NCBI RefSeq assembly: GCF_027744825.2
Contig: NC_071334.1
Coordinates: 33,201,937 to 33,265,936, forward strand
DNA from: Synchiropus splendidus
Lineage: Eukaryota; Chordata; Actinopteri; Syngnathiformes; Callionymidae
DNA: 64,000 nt
Direction: 5' to 3'
This document shows positions 10,641 to 22,800 of this stretch, in pieces. Position numbers and translations under genes: made by a program. The notes under the pieces are model-generated. The model saw only the letters and a program-made list of their open reading frames with translations, ran no database searches and was not told the origin of the DNA. Numbering within the stretch: position 1 is the stretch's first letter; every line of letters starts with the position of its first letter.

Positions 10641-11518
10641 TCAAAACCTTGCTTTAATTTCTAGCCATCTGTATGCTTTCCTTACTGCTATCATTTCAAC
10701 AGTCTGAACCCCTCATTTGTTCCATGTTCTTCCGCTCATCTCTGTTCTATATCTCAGTGTTGCTATTCCAGATCCTCTTTAAATAATCCTGACCATTTAG
10801 AAAATGGTCAGTATTATGATGATCAATCTCATTGGGGCTGATGTTTCATTCCATCACACCTAGTTTTCTAGCATCCTCATCTCCAACTCTTCCAAACTTT
10901 TCTCTCTGCTCCTCTCATAGGCTGAACCACTGAGGTGAAACTGTGGTGATCTGGTGGTATTTGGTGACTGGAGTGCTTTATGCTATATACCTAATATGGT
11001 ATTTTTCCTCAATATTGTGTATTTGTTGGGCTATTTTGAGTGAAATCTATTGCTGAATGTGCACTTGTTTTTATTATCCTTTATTATACATCTATTTATT
11101 GAAGGGACTATTAGTGGACTTATATGTTGCTGGGGAGCAGCGTGGCTGGTAGGTTGCTGCCAGTGAACTGCCGTTATAGACCTCATCTCCGCAGACTCTC
11201 TCTCGTTGAGTTGTCTGTGAATTTCTGCGCAGCATCGTGTGGAGATTTCACCAAGCAGACTCTTGCTTTTCTGTTTCATTCTTTGATCAGTTTTGATGAC
11301 GATTTTTTTTTAACCACATGAAACAGTTTTGTTTGTAAGCCAGACAATAGAAAAATGCAAAGGAATATGCACAGCCACCACAACACTTTGGTGCCAGGGT
11401 CATGTGATTGTCAGGTGGTTTGTCCGATGTGAAGTTGCTTAAGAGCTGGGAGGTCAGACACATTCCTCTTTCCCTTCATTCACACAGATAAAACACCTTT
11501 CACACAATCCTCAGACCC
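10641..11518. other. Intergenic between NLR pseudogene and gypsy LTR
   Basis: No gene or recognisable element. The sequence carries no ORF with family features and only ordinary A/T-rich runs. Confidence 0.5.
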
Positions 11519-12040
11519 TGTCATGATTCGCTTTTATTTTGTTTTACTTACGTTCTCTTCTCTTTCCTGTTCCCTGTTTTGTTGGAGCTTCATCCACCGC
11601 TTCTTCTTCAGCGCTTCGGTTCCAGCAATGTGCGCCAAATCGAATAAACTCATTTGTAATTGGCTTCCGTGTTTCCTCCTCGTTCGCTCGCTCTTGTTTT
11701 CATTCATTGTTTGCTTCTGATCTCCGCGTGTTTCCTGTTTCCTCTGATTTTAGTATGCCCTTGTCCGTGTTTGTAATCTTGTTTTTTGCCCTGATCAACG
11801 TGCTTTGTATTTACAGATTCCTCGTTTGTGATCTCCCAGTTCGGTGACGCTTTTGTTTGGACTTATCTTCTTTTGTGTACATCTCCCGGTTCGGTGACGC
11901 CTTCGGTTTGCATTCATTGACCTCTTGTTTGATCTTTGTGAAATCTCTGTTAACATTAAATATTATTATTTTATTACTCTGATCGCTCGTAAGTCTCTTT
12001 TATTAAGGCATTTGGGTCCCGCTCCGCTCGAATCCTAACA
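11519..12040 (+). mobile_element. Ty3/gypsy-type long terminal repeat (5' LTR)
   Basis: The 522-bp segment begins TGTCATGATTCGC and ends AATCCTAACA, the canonical TG...CA form. It is followed 21 bases later by a gag-like ATG (MDPA). A related LTR lies in the opposite orientation at 38,342-38,772: its start (TGTGATGATTCTGC) and the internal CCCGGTTCGGTGACGC block match this copy. The 3' LTR and pol are absent here. Confidence 0.65.
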
Positions 12041-12061
12041 GTTCGATCTGGCCATACTAAC

Positions 12062-12840
12062 ATGGACCCAGCCATAATGAAAGACTTACAGGATGCGCTA
12101 GTTACGCAGGCAACCAGGGTCAGAACTCCAGAGAATGCAACTCTGAGCATTCTTAAAGAGTTGCAGACGCTGTCCGGTGCCGACGGTTCTCTTCGCGTTC
12201 TGAATCTCCCAGTGCTTCTCCCGCCCCTTCTGCCAGTGCCACAGAGCAGACGCCTTCTCTTCCTGTTTGAGAACCTCTATTTCCGTCTCCAGAGAATTAC
12301 TTGGGAGAGATCGGGGCATGCTCCGGATTCTTTTTACACTGCAGTCTAGTATTCGAATTATAGCCGCGCTCTTATGTTTCCGACCGGGCGAAGATTGCAT
12401 TTGTAACAAATTTACTCAGAGACCGAGCATCTCAGTGGGCGGCATCGTTGTGTGAGTCTCATTCACCAGTGCTTGAAACATTTAATTCCTTTTCCACAGA
12501 AATGTGTCACGTTTTTGACGCTCCTTACAAGAGCGGATCTTGTTCCTCCCATTGCTTGCTTTACCTCCAGCAGAATGTCAGTTCTGAATGTGCCTCTGAG
12601 TTCTCTCTCCGTCTCCGGGTCGCGGCTGTTGAGAGTGGCTGGAACGAATCTGCTCTTAAGAACTCCTTGTGGAGTTCCTTGGCTCACGCTCCACAATCCT
12701 CATATTGACTGGTCCAATACGAGGATCTTGGGGTGGAGTACTCACTGTCGTGCCCACTGTATCCTTTCAGTCTTTTCTCTCTTCGTTGCAATCCTACTCT
12801 CCCTCCTGATGATCTTTCTACTGTTCCTCCCTGCTATCAC
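12062..12840 (+). pseudogene. Ty3/gypsy gag remnant
   Basis: The reading starts MDPAIMKDLQDALV, a usual fish gypsy gag start. It continues in other frames with a capsid-like block (about 12,330-12,530) containing DRAKIAFVTNLLRDRASQWA and a C-terminal F-x-T-E-M-x-x-V-F-D segment. Frame changes and a stop near 12,348 break it. No zinc knuckle, protease or reverse transcriptase follows, and NLR-flank sequence resumes by about 12,845. It is a structural-protein fossil of an LTR retrotransposon. Confidence 0.6.
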
Positions 12841-12909
12841 AAGACTGAAGAGAGTGAATGACTCCATATCTGATAATGAGGAAAGTCAACAGTGCTGCTT
12901 CTAGTTCTG

Positions 12910-13211
12910 TCGCGGTAGCACTCGTCGTTGTGTAATGAATCCACTTCTAGTCCTTTCTTGAGATGATTTTAATATTCTTGAACAAAAACCAAAGATTGAT
13001 CGTCCCTGGAGCTCACAAAAATATATCCACGCCGTCTCTCTGGCTAAGCAGTCCTTCCCAAGCTGGCACATCGTACGTCTCCACGTCAGGACAGCGCGCT
13101 CGTGGTGCGTTCACTGACCACTCAAGAATCTGAACCAAGCACCCCAACAAATCAACATCAAAAATAACAAGAAAATATATTATTTATAGTGGAGATCATG
13201 ACCCTGTTACA
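12910..13211. mobile_element. 302-bp unclassified insertion with 4-bp target duplication
   Basis: The paralogous sequence downstream of gene 2 (about 43,690-43,840) runs uninterrupted through TTCTAGTTCTGCACAGAGG. Here the same sequence is split after TCTG (12,906-12,909) by 302 bases and resumes with TCTG (13,212-13,215). That gives an exact 4-bp target duplication and a defined empty site. The insert ends in GTTACA and read on the minus strand begins TGTAACAGGG with a TATAAATA shortly after, so a solo LTR in minus orientation is possible. No coding sequence. Confidence 0.6.
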
Positions 13212-13215
13212 TCTG

Positions 13216-13823
13216 CACAGAGGCTCCTCACTAGCTGCTGCTGGACAACTAGCTTCTGCTGAACACCTTGTTGGTAAGCAGTGTTCTGGACAGTGACCTG
13301 GACTTGAAGAAGACAAGTTCCCGCAGCAGATTCAAGGTTCACTTGATGTAACCAACATCACATGTGGAGATATTCATTGTTTCAAGGGCACCTCCCGATA
13401 TTGGTATGCATGTGTATATATATGTGTGTAATTGCATGTATTTGTGCATACATATGTTGTTTTTTTTTGTTTATTGTGGTTCATGCTTATGTACTTCATT
13501 TCAGCAAGAACAGCAGTATTGTGGGTCAGGGGAACTTGCAGGGACAAGACAGTGACGTGAAACTGCACAGATCCGCCACAAGGGAGAGGCGACAGTGCGG
13601 GCCGCTTTGAGCCAATCCTTGCCAGATAAATAAATGTCAGCGAAGTGGTTGCACCAAGCGTGGACGACAACTTGACCTGGTCTCTTCCGTATTACAGACA
13701 TTTATTTAAACATCACAACGCCATGGTGACGATCCGGGTGCGCAACACACAGATGCTCAAATAGAAGCTGAGTACAGCAGTTCTCATGGATCAAACACTC
13801 ACTCACACTTCTTCAGGTCAGAT
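13216..13823 (-). other. 3' flank of NLR gene 1
   Basis: About the first 100 bases align with the flank downstream of gene 2 near 43,730-43,840. A TATATATGTGTG run occurs near 13,416. No further gene is seen. The short frames on both strands are not supported. Confidence 0.5.
13701..13706 (-). terminator. Polyadenylation signal for NLR gene 1
   Basis: TTTATT on the plus strand gives AATAAA on the minus strand, about 120 bases past the predicted stop codon of gene 1. This is consistent with a short 3' UTR. Confidence 0.4.
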
Positions 13824-16800
13824 CTATAACCACCTGGGTCCACAGTTGTCTAGCCTGGAGGAAGAAAGAGAGAGAAGGATGAGAGCAGATCCGTGTGACT
13901 TCAGATGCTTCAGGACTATTGTCTCCTGCTGCCAAGTGGACGGCTCTTTCATGACTGTGTTGATGACAACAAAGGTGGATCTCTAAAGAGCTGCGCAGTA
14001 TCTACTGTCTCCTTCCGCTGGTGTCCAGCAGGAGAACAGGTCATGTGTTTGGATTCATGTGCTCAGTTCAGATGAAGAGTCTGAGCAGCGTTACACACCC
14101 ACATCCTCTCTGTCTGCTACTGGATCACATGTTCAGTCTGAAGCTCTTTGGAGCTCTGTCGGTTCTGCTGCTCTGTCCATACCTGAGGGTCTCCAGCCTC
14201 CAGTCTGGACTCTGCAGTCCAGCAGACAGCAGCTCCAGTCCTGCTCCTCCTGGATTATTGTAGCTCAGGTCCAGCTCTCTCAGATGGGAGGGGTTAGAGG
14301 TCAGAGCTGAGGCCAGAGAAGCACACGCTCTCTCTGAGATCTTACACTGTCTCAGACTGTAGGAGAAACAGTGTTTTAGAAAACCATGAGAGCAGAAGAA
14401 CTGTCTAGTTGTGGAGCAGAACTGAAGGGAGGAGATGATGTGTTCTGACCTGAGGGTCTCTAGGTGACAGTGAGGATTCTTCAGTCCAGCAGACAGCAGC
14501 TCCACTCCTGGATCCTTCAGGTCCTTGTTGATACTCAGGTCCAGTTGAGTCAGACTAGAGGACGGAGAGCTGAGGACTGAGGACAGAAGGGAACCACTTC
14601 TCTCTGACAGTCCACAGTAGCTCAGGCTGTGAAAGAGACGAGTGTCATCAACATGTAAGACTTTTTTAATCCTCCATTTTGACAAGACTTTAAAGGCCTG
14701 ATGTGAGGACCCACTGAATTCTTTCCATTCAGAAGATCATTGTGGTAGACATGCAGCAGCTTATACTGGTGAATCTTCCTCTCCTTGATGATCACACTTG
14801 AAACTCACTACTAGACAGGACAACAGTCATGAAGGTGCTCAGATCATCGCCTGCTTGTCTCCTGAGAGTCTCAGGGTTCTTGTGTTTATCATGTGGTGGA
14901 AGTGACTGAAGATTCTCTTGCATGTGTGGAGGTCATTGTGTTGACTGGACTCTTCTCTTTGGAGCTGGAGGCTGAGGTCCACATGTTCTCTGCTGTTAAT
15001 TTCACTCTTCTGACAAGTCTTCCACGAGTGTGAACAATTAAATTGTTGGTGATGTGTGTTCAGTGGATCAACCCCAGAACACTTCCAGGAGAACTGAGAA
15101 GCTGCACAACAGCAACCATCACTTTATTGTGTGAAGATTTCGAGCTCTTTCATTGACCCAGAGATTCAAGATGTCTGAAGGGCAGTTTCCTGTGTTTATC
15201 CTTCCCACAATGGGGAAATGTTTGTTGTTACAGCAGCGTACAAACGTTGGAGACAAAATTAAACACAATGAAGACACAGACAAAGAAACAAAATCAACAT
15301 TGTAGAAACATGAACATAATGCTGAATAATACAGCAAATGCCCAACAATGTCTTGTTGGGTGTGGAGACATTTCAGTTATGAAGCTGGACAGATGACGTG
15401 TTCTGACCTGAGAGTCTCCAGGTGACAGTGTGGACTCTTCAGTCCAGTAGACAGCAGCTCCACTCCTGGATCCTTCAGAGTGTAGTTCTGACTCAGGTCC
15501 AGTTGAGTCAGACTAGAGGACGGTGAGCTGAGGACTGAGGTCAGAAGGGAACCACTTCTCTCTGACAGTCCACAGTAGCTCAGGCTGTGAAAGAGACGAG
15601 AGTCATCAACAAGTGAGACTTTTTTTCAGTCCTCTATTTTGATAAAACTTTAAAGACTTGATGTGAGGACACACTGGACTCTTTCTATTCAGAAGATCAT
15701 CACATTATTGTTGAAATATTTGAAGCACTTTTATATTATTTAGAATCAACTTGATCAAACATGTCTTTTGGCTTCTATTATTGGTCAAAAAAGCAACAAG
15801 AGAAAAGAAACATGGAGATGATGACAAAACGTATCGAAGTCAAACAAAGTGGACACAACAGAGAAAGGCGCTCCGATGAAAAACAGTGTGATTCTGCTCC
15901 AATATTATGAACATGAGCTACAGAGATGATAATTATATTGGAACAGATGAACATTGTCCTCTACAGTTTCTCGGCTGCATCACGGACTACAGGGGGAGGA
16001 GAAGGCCAGTGGAAGTGTCCAGCGCAACATTTACGGACGGTTTGATGCTGACAACACCACGCCTGCCACAACACCACACATGGGCAGCGAGGACGCTGTG
16101 CTCTGCATGGACACAGCCACAGTATGACAGGCGCTCAAGAAGGTAAACCCCTGCAAAGCTCCATGCCCTGACAGCATCCGCGGCCAGGTGCTGAGAGCCT
16201 GTGCTAATCCACTCGCCGGGGTGTTTACAGACATCTTCAGTCTGTTCCTGAGCCAGTCTACAGTGAGCACCATCTTCAAGACGTCCATCATGGTCCCCAT
16301 CCCTCAGACCCCCATCCCGTCCTCATGACTATTGGCCCATAGCCCATGGGCCTGGTGAAGTCCCATCTGCTGCTGCATATGGGACTTCCTGTCCAACAGA
16401 CCCCAGGCGCTGAGAATTGCTCATCCCCTTTCCTCCTCCCTGGTCCTCAGCACTGGCACTGCCCAGGGCTGTGCCGACTCCTCTACTCCCTCAGGAGAAG
16501 AGCCTCTCTCTTAACGTCAGCAAAACCAAAGAGATGATGGTGGACTTCAGGCCACAGTGGGCAGGCCAGTATCCCCCCGTCCACATCAACATCACCTAGG
16601 TGGAGCAGGTCAGCAGCTTCAAATTTCTGGGCGTGCACATCACTGACCACTTGTCCTGGACACTACACACTGACAAAGTGGAGAAGAAAGCCAGATAGAA
16701 ACTCTGCTTCCTGAGGAGGCTGAGGAAGTTTGGCATGAACAGCAACATCCTCGCCAGCTTCTACAGATGCACATAGAGAGCCTGCTGAGGAGCTGCATCA

Positions 16801-19800
16801 CAGTGTGCTGCGGGAACTGCACTGCCCAGAGCCGCAAAGCACTGCAGAGGGCAGTGCCATTGACAGAGGAGATGACGGGCAGCAGACTCCCCTGCATCCA
16901 GGACATATATCACAGCAGGGGTCTGCGCAGAGCTAGCAGCATCACCGAGGACAATACACACCCGGCAAAGAGACTTTTCTTTCTGCTGCCCTCTTTCTGC
17001 CTGCACCGACCAAGAGACTCAAAAAGAGCTACGACCCCCAAGCTGTCAGACTTCTGAACTCTAGACCTGCTTTTACCACTCTGGGTGATATTTGATATGC
17101 TTACTTGGATCTGTAATCCACCTCACTGATGTGCAAGAAGGTTTTAATTTTATTTTTCTTGTTATTTTCATCTATTTACCACCTTTTTATCTATCCTGCA
17201 CTAGCATTGCATGTTCCTACTACTTTGTGTTCTCTGCAAGTCAACAGTTCTCCTCATCTCAAGCTTTTCATTGCATCGCAGACCCTGTGTTGAAAGTGCC
17301 GATGACAAAGTAACGCATCTTAAATCTTCAATATATTCAATATCAATCCATAAATCCAGCGGAGGAATGTGTGAAGCAGAAATGGAGACTTGAGAGAAAC
17401 AATGTCAAACTGTAGTAAAGTAGTAAAAACCTGGACAAGAAGAGAAAACCAAGTGTTTTCTCAGCAACATGAAACACATCAATCTATTTGATGGATAGAA
17501 AATATCCACCAAAAAGTCCATATTGTTTCAAAAAGACAGATAACAGGACAATTACTTGAAAAAAAAATCAGAAAATTAATTTGTTTCATAGAAATCAAGA
17601 TAAATAAATATTGATTAACATGTTCTGACCTGAGAGTCTCCAGGTGACAGTGTGGACTCTTCAGTCCAGCAGACAGCAGCTCCACTCCTGGATCCTTCAG
17701 AGTGTAGTTCTGACTCAGGTCCAGTTGAGTCAGAGTAGAGGACGGAGAGCTGAGGACTGAGGACAGAAGGGAACCACTTCTCTCTGACAGTCCACACCCT
17801 CTCAGGCTGTGAAAGAGACGAGAGTCATCAACAAGTGAGACTTTTTTTCCAGACCTCTATTTTGACAAGACTTGATTTGAGGACACATTGGACTCTTTCC
17901 ACTCAGAAGATCATCATCACATTATTGTTGGAATATTTGAAGCACTTTTATATTAATCAGAATGAACTTTATGAAGCATGTCTGAAACACTGGGGCTGTT
18001 GTGAGGCCAGTGTTTGTCTCTTGTATCATTGGTCAAAAGAGCAACAAGAGAAAAGAAACACGGAGATAATGACAAAACATTTCAAAGTCAAACAAAGTGG
18101 ACACAACAGAGAAAGGAGCTCTGATGAAAAACAGTGTGATTCTGCTCCAATATTATGAACATGAGCTACAGAGGTGATTATTGTATTGAAGTTGATGAAC
18201 ATTGCCATGAACAATATCTTCAATATCAATCCATAAATCCACTGGAGGAATGTGTGAAGCAGAAATGGAGACTTCAGAGAAACAATGTCAAACTGTAGTA
18301 AAGTAGTAAACGCCTGGAGAAGAAGAGAAAACCAAGTGTTTTCTCAGCAACATGAAACACATCAATCTATTTGATGGATGGAAAATATCCACTAAAAAGT
18401 CCAAATTGTTTCAAAAAGACAGAAAAAAGGACAATTTCTTTAAAAAAATCAGACAATTAATTTGTTTCATAGAAATCAAGATAAATAAATATTGATCAAC
18501 ATCTTCTGACCTGAGAGTCTCCAGGTGACAGTGTGGACTCTTCAGTCCAGCAGACAGCAGCTCCACTCCTGGATCCTTCAGGTCGTCATTCCAGCTCAGG
18601 TCCAGTTGAGTCAGAGTAGAGGACGGAGAGCTGAGGACTGAGGTCAGAAGGGAACCACTTCTCTCTGACAGTCCACAGTTGCTCAGGCTGTGAAAGAGAC
18701 GAGAGTCATCAACAAGTGAGACTTTTTTTCCAGACCTCTATTTTGACAAGACTTGATTTAATGACATATTGGACTCTTTCCACTCAGAAGATCATCATCA
18801 CATTATTGTTGGAATATTTGAATCAACTTTATGAAGCATGTCTGAAACACTGGGGCTGTTGTGAGGCCAGTGTTTGTCTCTCGTATTATTTGTCAAAAGA
18901 GCAACAAGAGAAAAGAAACACAGAGATGAAGACAAAACAATTCAAAGTCAAACGAAGTGGACACAACAGAGAAAGGAGCTCTGATGAAAAAAACAGTGTG
19001 ATTCTGCTCCATTATTATGAACATGAGCTACAGAGGTGATTATTGTATTGAAGTTGATGAACATTGCCGTGAACAATATCTTCAATATCAATCCATAAAT
19101 CCACTGGAGGAATGTTTGAACCAGATATGAAGACTTTAGAGAAACAAAGTGTAAGAACTGTAGTAAAGTAGAAAACACCTGACCAAGAAGAGAGAAGTGT
19201 TTTCTTAGCAATATGGAACACATCAATCAATAAGATGGACAAGAAATAGCCACTAAAAAGCCCATATTGTTTCAAAAAGGCCTGAGAAAAGCAGATAATT
19301 TCTGTTGAAAAATCAGAAAACTTGTCTGTTTGACAGAAAATGAGAACACAAAGAGGAAGTGAATTTGTGAGCTGGAGATGAAGTGAAATCTAGAAATGGA
19401 ACTGTAACATCAGAAAACGTGCTAAAAGTGTCTCTTAATGTGTTTCCTGATCAATAAATATTGATCAACATGTTCTGACCTGAGAGTCTCCAGGTGACAG
19501 TGTGGACTCTTCAGTCCAGCAGACAGCAGCTCCACTCCTGGATCCTTCAGAGTGTAGTTCTGACTCAGGTCCAGTTGAGTCAGAGTAGAGGATGGAGAGC
19601 TGAGGACTGAGGTCAGAAGGGAACCACTTCTCTCTGACAGTCCACAGTAGCTCAGGCTGTGAAAGAGACGAGAGTCATCAACAAGTGAGACTTTTTTTCA
19701 GTCCTCTATTTTGATAAAACTTTAAAGACTTGATGTGAGGACACACTGGACTCTTTCTATTCAGAAGATCATCACATTATTGCTGAAATATTTGAAGCAC

Positions 19801-22800
19801 TTTTATATTATTTAGAATCAACTTGATCAAACATGTCTGCAACACTGGGGCTGTTGTGAGGCCAGTGTTTTTGGCTTCTATTATTGGTCAAAAAAGCAAC
19901 AAGAGAAAAGAAACATGGAGATGATGACAAAACGTTTCGAAGTCAAACAAAGTGGACACAACAGAGAAAGGAGCTCCGATGAAAAACTGTGTGATTCTGC
20001 TCCAATATGATGAACATGAGCTGCAGAGATGATTATTGTATTGGAAAAGATGAACATTGTCCTCAACAGTTTCTTGGCTGCATCACGGACTACAGGGGGA
20101 GGAGAAGGCCAGTGGAAGTGTCCAGCGCAACATTTACGGACGGTTTGATGCTGACAACACCACGCCTGCCACAACACCACACATGGGCAGCGAGGACGCT
20201 GTGCTCTGCATGGACACAGCCACAGTATGACAGGCGCTCAAGAAGGTAAACCCCTGCAAAGCTCCATGCCCTGACAGCATCCGCGGCCAGGTGCTGAGAG
20301 CCTGTGCTAATCCACTCGCCGGGGTGTTTACAGACATCTTCAGTCTGTTCCTGAGCCAGTCTACAGTGAGCACCATCTTCAAGACGTCCATCATGGTCCC
20401 CATCCCTCAGACCCCCATCCCGTCCTCATGACTATTGGCCCATAGCCCATGGGCCTGGTGAAGTCCCATCTGCTGCTGCATATGGGACTTCCTGTCCAAC
20501 AGACCCCAGGCGCTGAGAATTGCTCATCCCCTTTCCTCCTCCCTGGTCCTCAGCACTGGCACTGCCCAGGGCTGTGCCGACTCCTCTACTCCCTCAGGAG
20601 AAGAGCCTCTCTCTTAACGTCAGCAAAACCAAAGAGATGATGGTGGACTTCAGGCCACAGTGGGCAGGCCAGTATCCCCCCGTCCACATCAACATCACCT
20701 AGGTGGAGCAGGTCAGCAGCTTCAAATTTCTGGGCGTGCACATCACTGACCACTTGTCCTGGACACTACACACTGACAAAGTGGAGAAGAAAGCCAGATA
20801 GAAACTCTGCTTCCTGAGGAGGCTGAGGAAGTTTGGCATGAACAGCAACATCCTCGCCAGCTTCTACAGATGCACATAGAGAGCCTGCTGAGGAGCTGCA
20901 TCACAGTGTGCTGCGGGAACTGCACTGCCCAGAGCCGCAAAGCACTGCAGAGGGCAGTGCGATCGACAGAGGAGATGACGGGCAGCAGTCTCCCCTGCAT
21001 CCAGGACATATATCACAGCAGGGGTCTGCGCAGAGCTAGCAGCATCACCGAGGACAATACACACCCGGCAAAGAGACTTTTCTTTCTGCTGCCCTCTTTC
21101 TGCCTGCACCGACCAAGAGACTCAAAAAGAGCTACGACCCCCAAGCTGTCAGACTTCTGAACTCTAGACCTGCTTTTACCACTCTGGGTGATATTTGATA
21201 TGCTTACTTGGATCTGTAATCCACCTCACTGATGTGCAAGAAGGTTTTAATTTTATTTTTCTTGTTATTTTCATCTATTTACCACCTTTTTATCTATCCT
21301 GCACTAGCATTGCATGTTCCTACTACTTTGTGTTCTCTGCAAGTCAACAGTTCTCCTCATCTCAAGCTTTTCATTGCATCGCAGACCCTGTGTTGAAAGT
21401 GCCGATGACAAAGTAACGCATCTTAAATCTTCAATATATTCAATATCAATCCATAAATCCAGCGGAGGAATGTGTGAAGCAGAAATGGAGACTTGAGAGA
21501 AACAATGTCAAACTGTAGTAAAGTAGTAAAAACCTGGACAAGAAGAGAAAACCAAGTGTTTTCTCAGCAACATGAAACACATCAATCTATTTGATGGATA
21601 GAAAATATCCACCAAAAAGTCCATATTGTTTCAAAAAGACAGATAACAGGACAATTTCTTGAAAAAAAAATCAGAAAATTAATTTGTTTCATAGAAATCA
21701 AGATAAATAAATATTGATTAACATGTTCTGACCTGAGAGTCTCCAGGTGACAGTGTGGACTCTTCAGTCCAGCAGACAGCAGCTCCACTCCTGGATCCTT
21801 CAGGTCCTTGTTGATACTCAGGTCCAGTTGAGTCAGACTAGAGGACGGAGAGCTGAGGACTGAGGACAGAAGGGAACCACTTCTCTCTGACAGTCCACAG
21901 TTGCTCAGGCTGTGAAAGAGACGAGAGTCATCAACAAGTGAGACTTTTTTTCCAGACCTCTATTATGACAAGACTTGATTTGAGGACACATTGGACTCAG
22001 AAGCTCATCATCACATTATTGTTGGAATATTTGAAGCACTTTTATATTAATCAGAATGAACTTTATGAAGCATGTCTGAAACACTGGGGCTGTTGTGAGG
22101 CCAGTGTTTGTCTCTTGTATCATTGGTCAAAAGAGCAACAAGAGAAAAGAAACACGGAGATGATGACAAAACATTTCAAAGTCAAACAAAGTGGACACAA
22201 CAGAGAAAAGAGCTCAGGTGAAAAACTGTGTGATTCTGCTCCAATATTATGAACATGAGCTACAGAGGTGATTATTGTATTGAAGTTGATGAACATTGCC
22301 ATGAACAATATCTTCAATATCAATCCATAAATCCACTGGAGGAATGTGTGAAGCAGGATAATTTCTTTAAAAAAATCAGAAAATTAATTTATAATAATGA
22401 TAAATAAATATTGATCAACGTGTTCTGACCTGAGAGTCTCCAGGTGACAGTGTGGACTCTTCAGTCCAGCAGACAGCAGCTCCACTCCTGGATCCTTCAA
22501 GTCATTGCCAATGAGGTCCAGTTGAGTCAGACTAGAGGACGGAGAGCTGAGGACCGAGGACAGAAGGGAACCACTTCTCTCTGACAGTCCACAGTAGCTC
22601 AGGCTGAATAAAATGAAGATGGAAATCAAACATTCATGTTCAGTTCACATTAGGGCTGTAACCATATCACATTTGGGCTTGACAATTATCATGGGCAAAA
22701 CACGTCACGCTAACAATATTAACACAACATGGAGCAAAATGTAAAAAACGCTGCTGCAGTCATTGAAATTCATCTTGAACTTGATGTCGTCTGTTTCCTC

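Larger units (their letters stand above)
15408..22603. repeat. Tandem duplication of a ~4.1-kb LRR-exon/LINE unit
   Basis: Unit A (about 15,408-19,479) and unit B (from 19,480) repeat the same order: LRR exon, intron, LINE fragment, LRR exon, LRR exon. LRR exon 17,630-17,806 corresponds to 21,733-21,909 and the flanking LINE and intron sequences match at a constant offset of 4,103. Offsets before the LINE are 4,072 because unit A lacks 31 bases near 15,768. The central 1.6 kb is almost identical, with only a handful of substitutions noticed (near 16,858, 16,861 and 16,890). Unit B is shorter after 21,733. The duplication added LRR exons to gene 1. Confidence 0.9.

Noticed and set aside
16031..17006. 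Minus-strand frames repeated at 20,134-21,109
   Set aside because: They are duplicated only because the underlying LINE fragment is duplicated; the real coding remnant is on the plus strand.
17835..18158. Plus-strand 107-residue frame found again at 18,716, 21,938 and 46,036
   Set aside because: Intronic sequence copied with the LRR units. The frame is interrupted differently in each copy, so its repetition reflects DNA duplication and not protein conservation.
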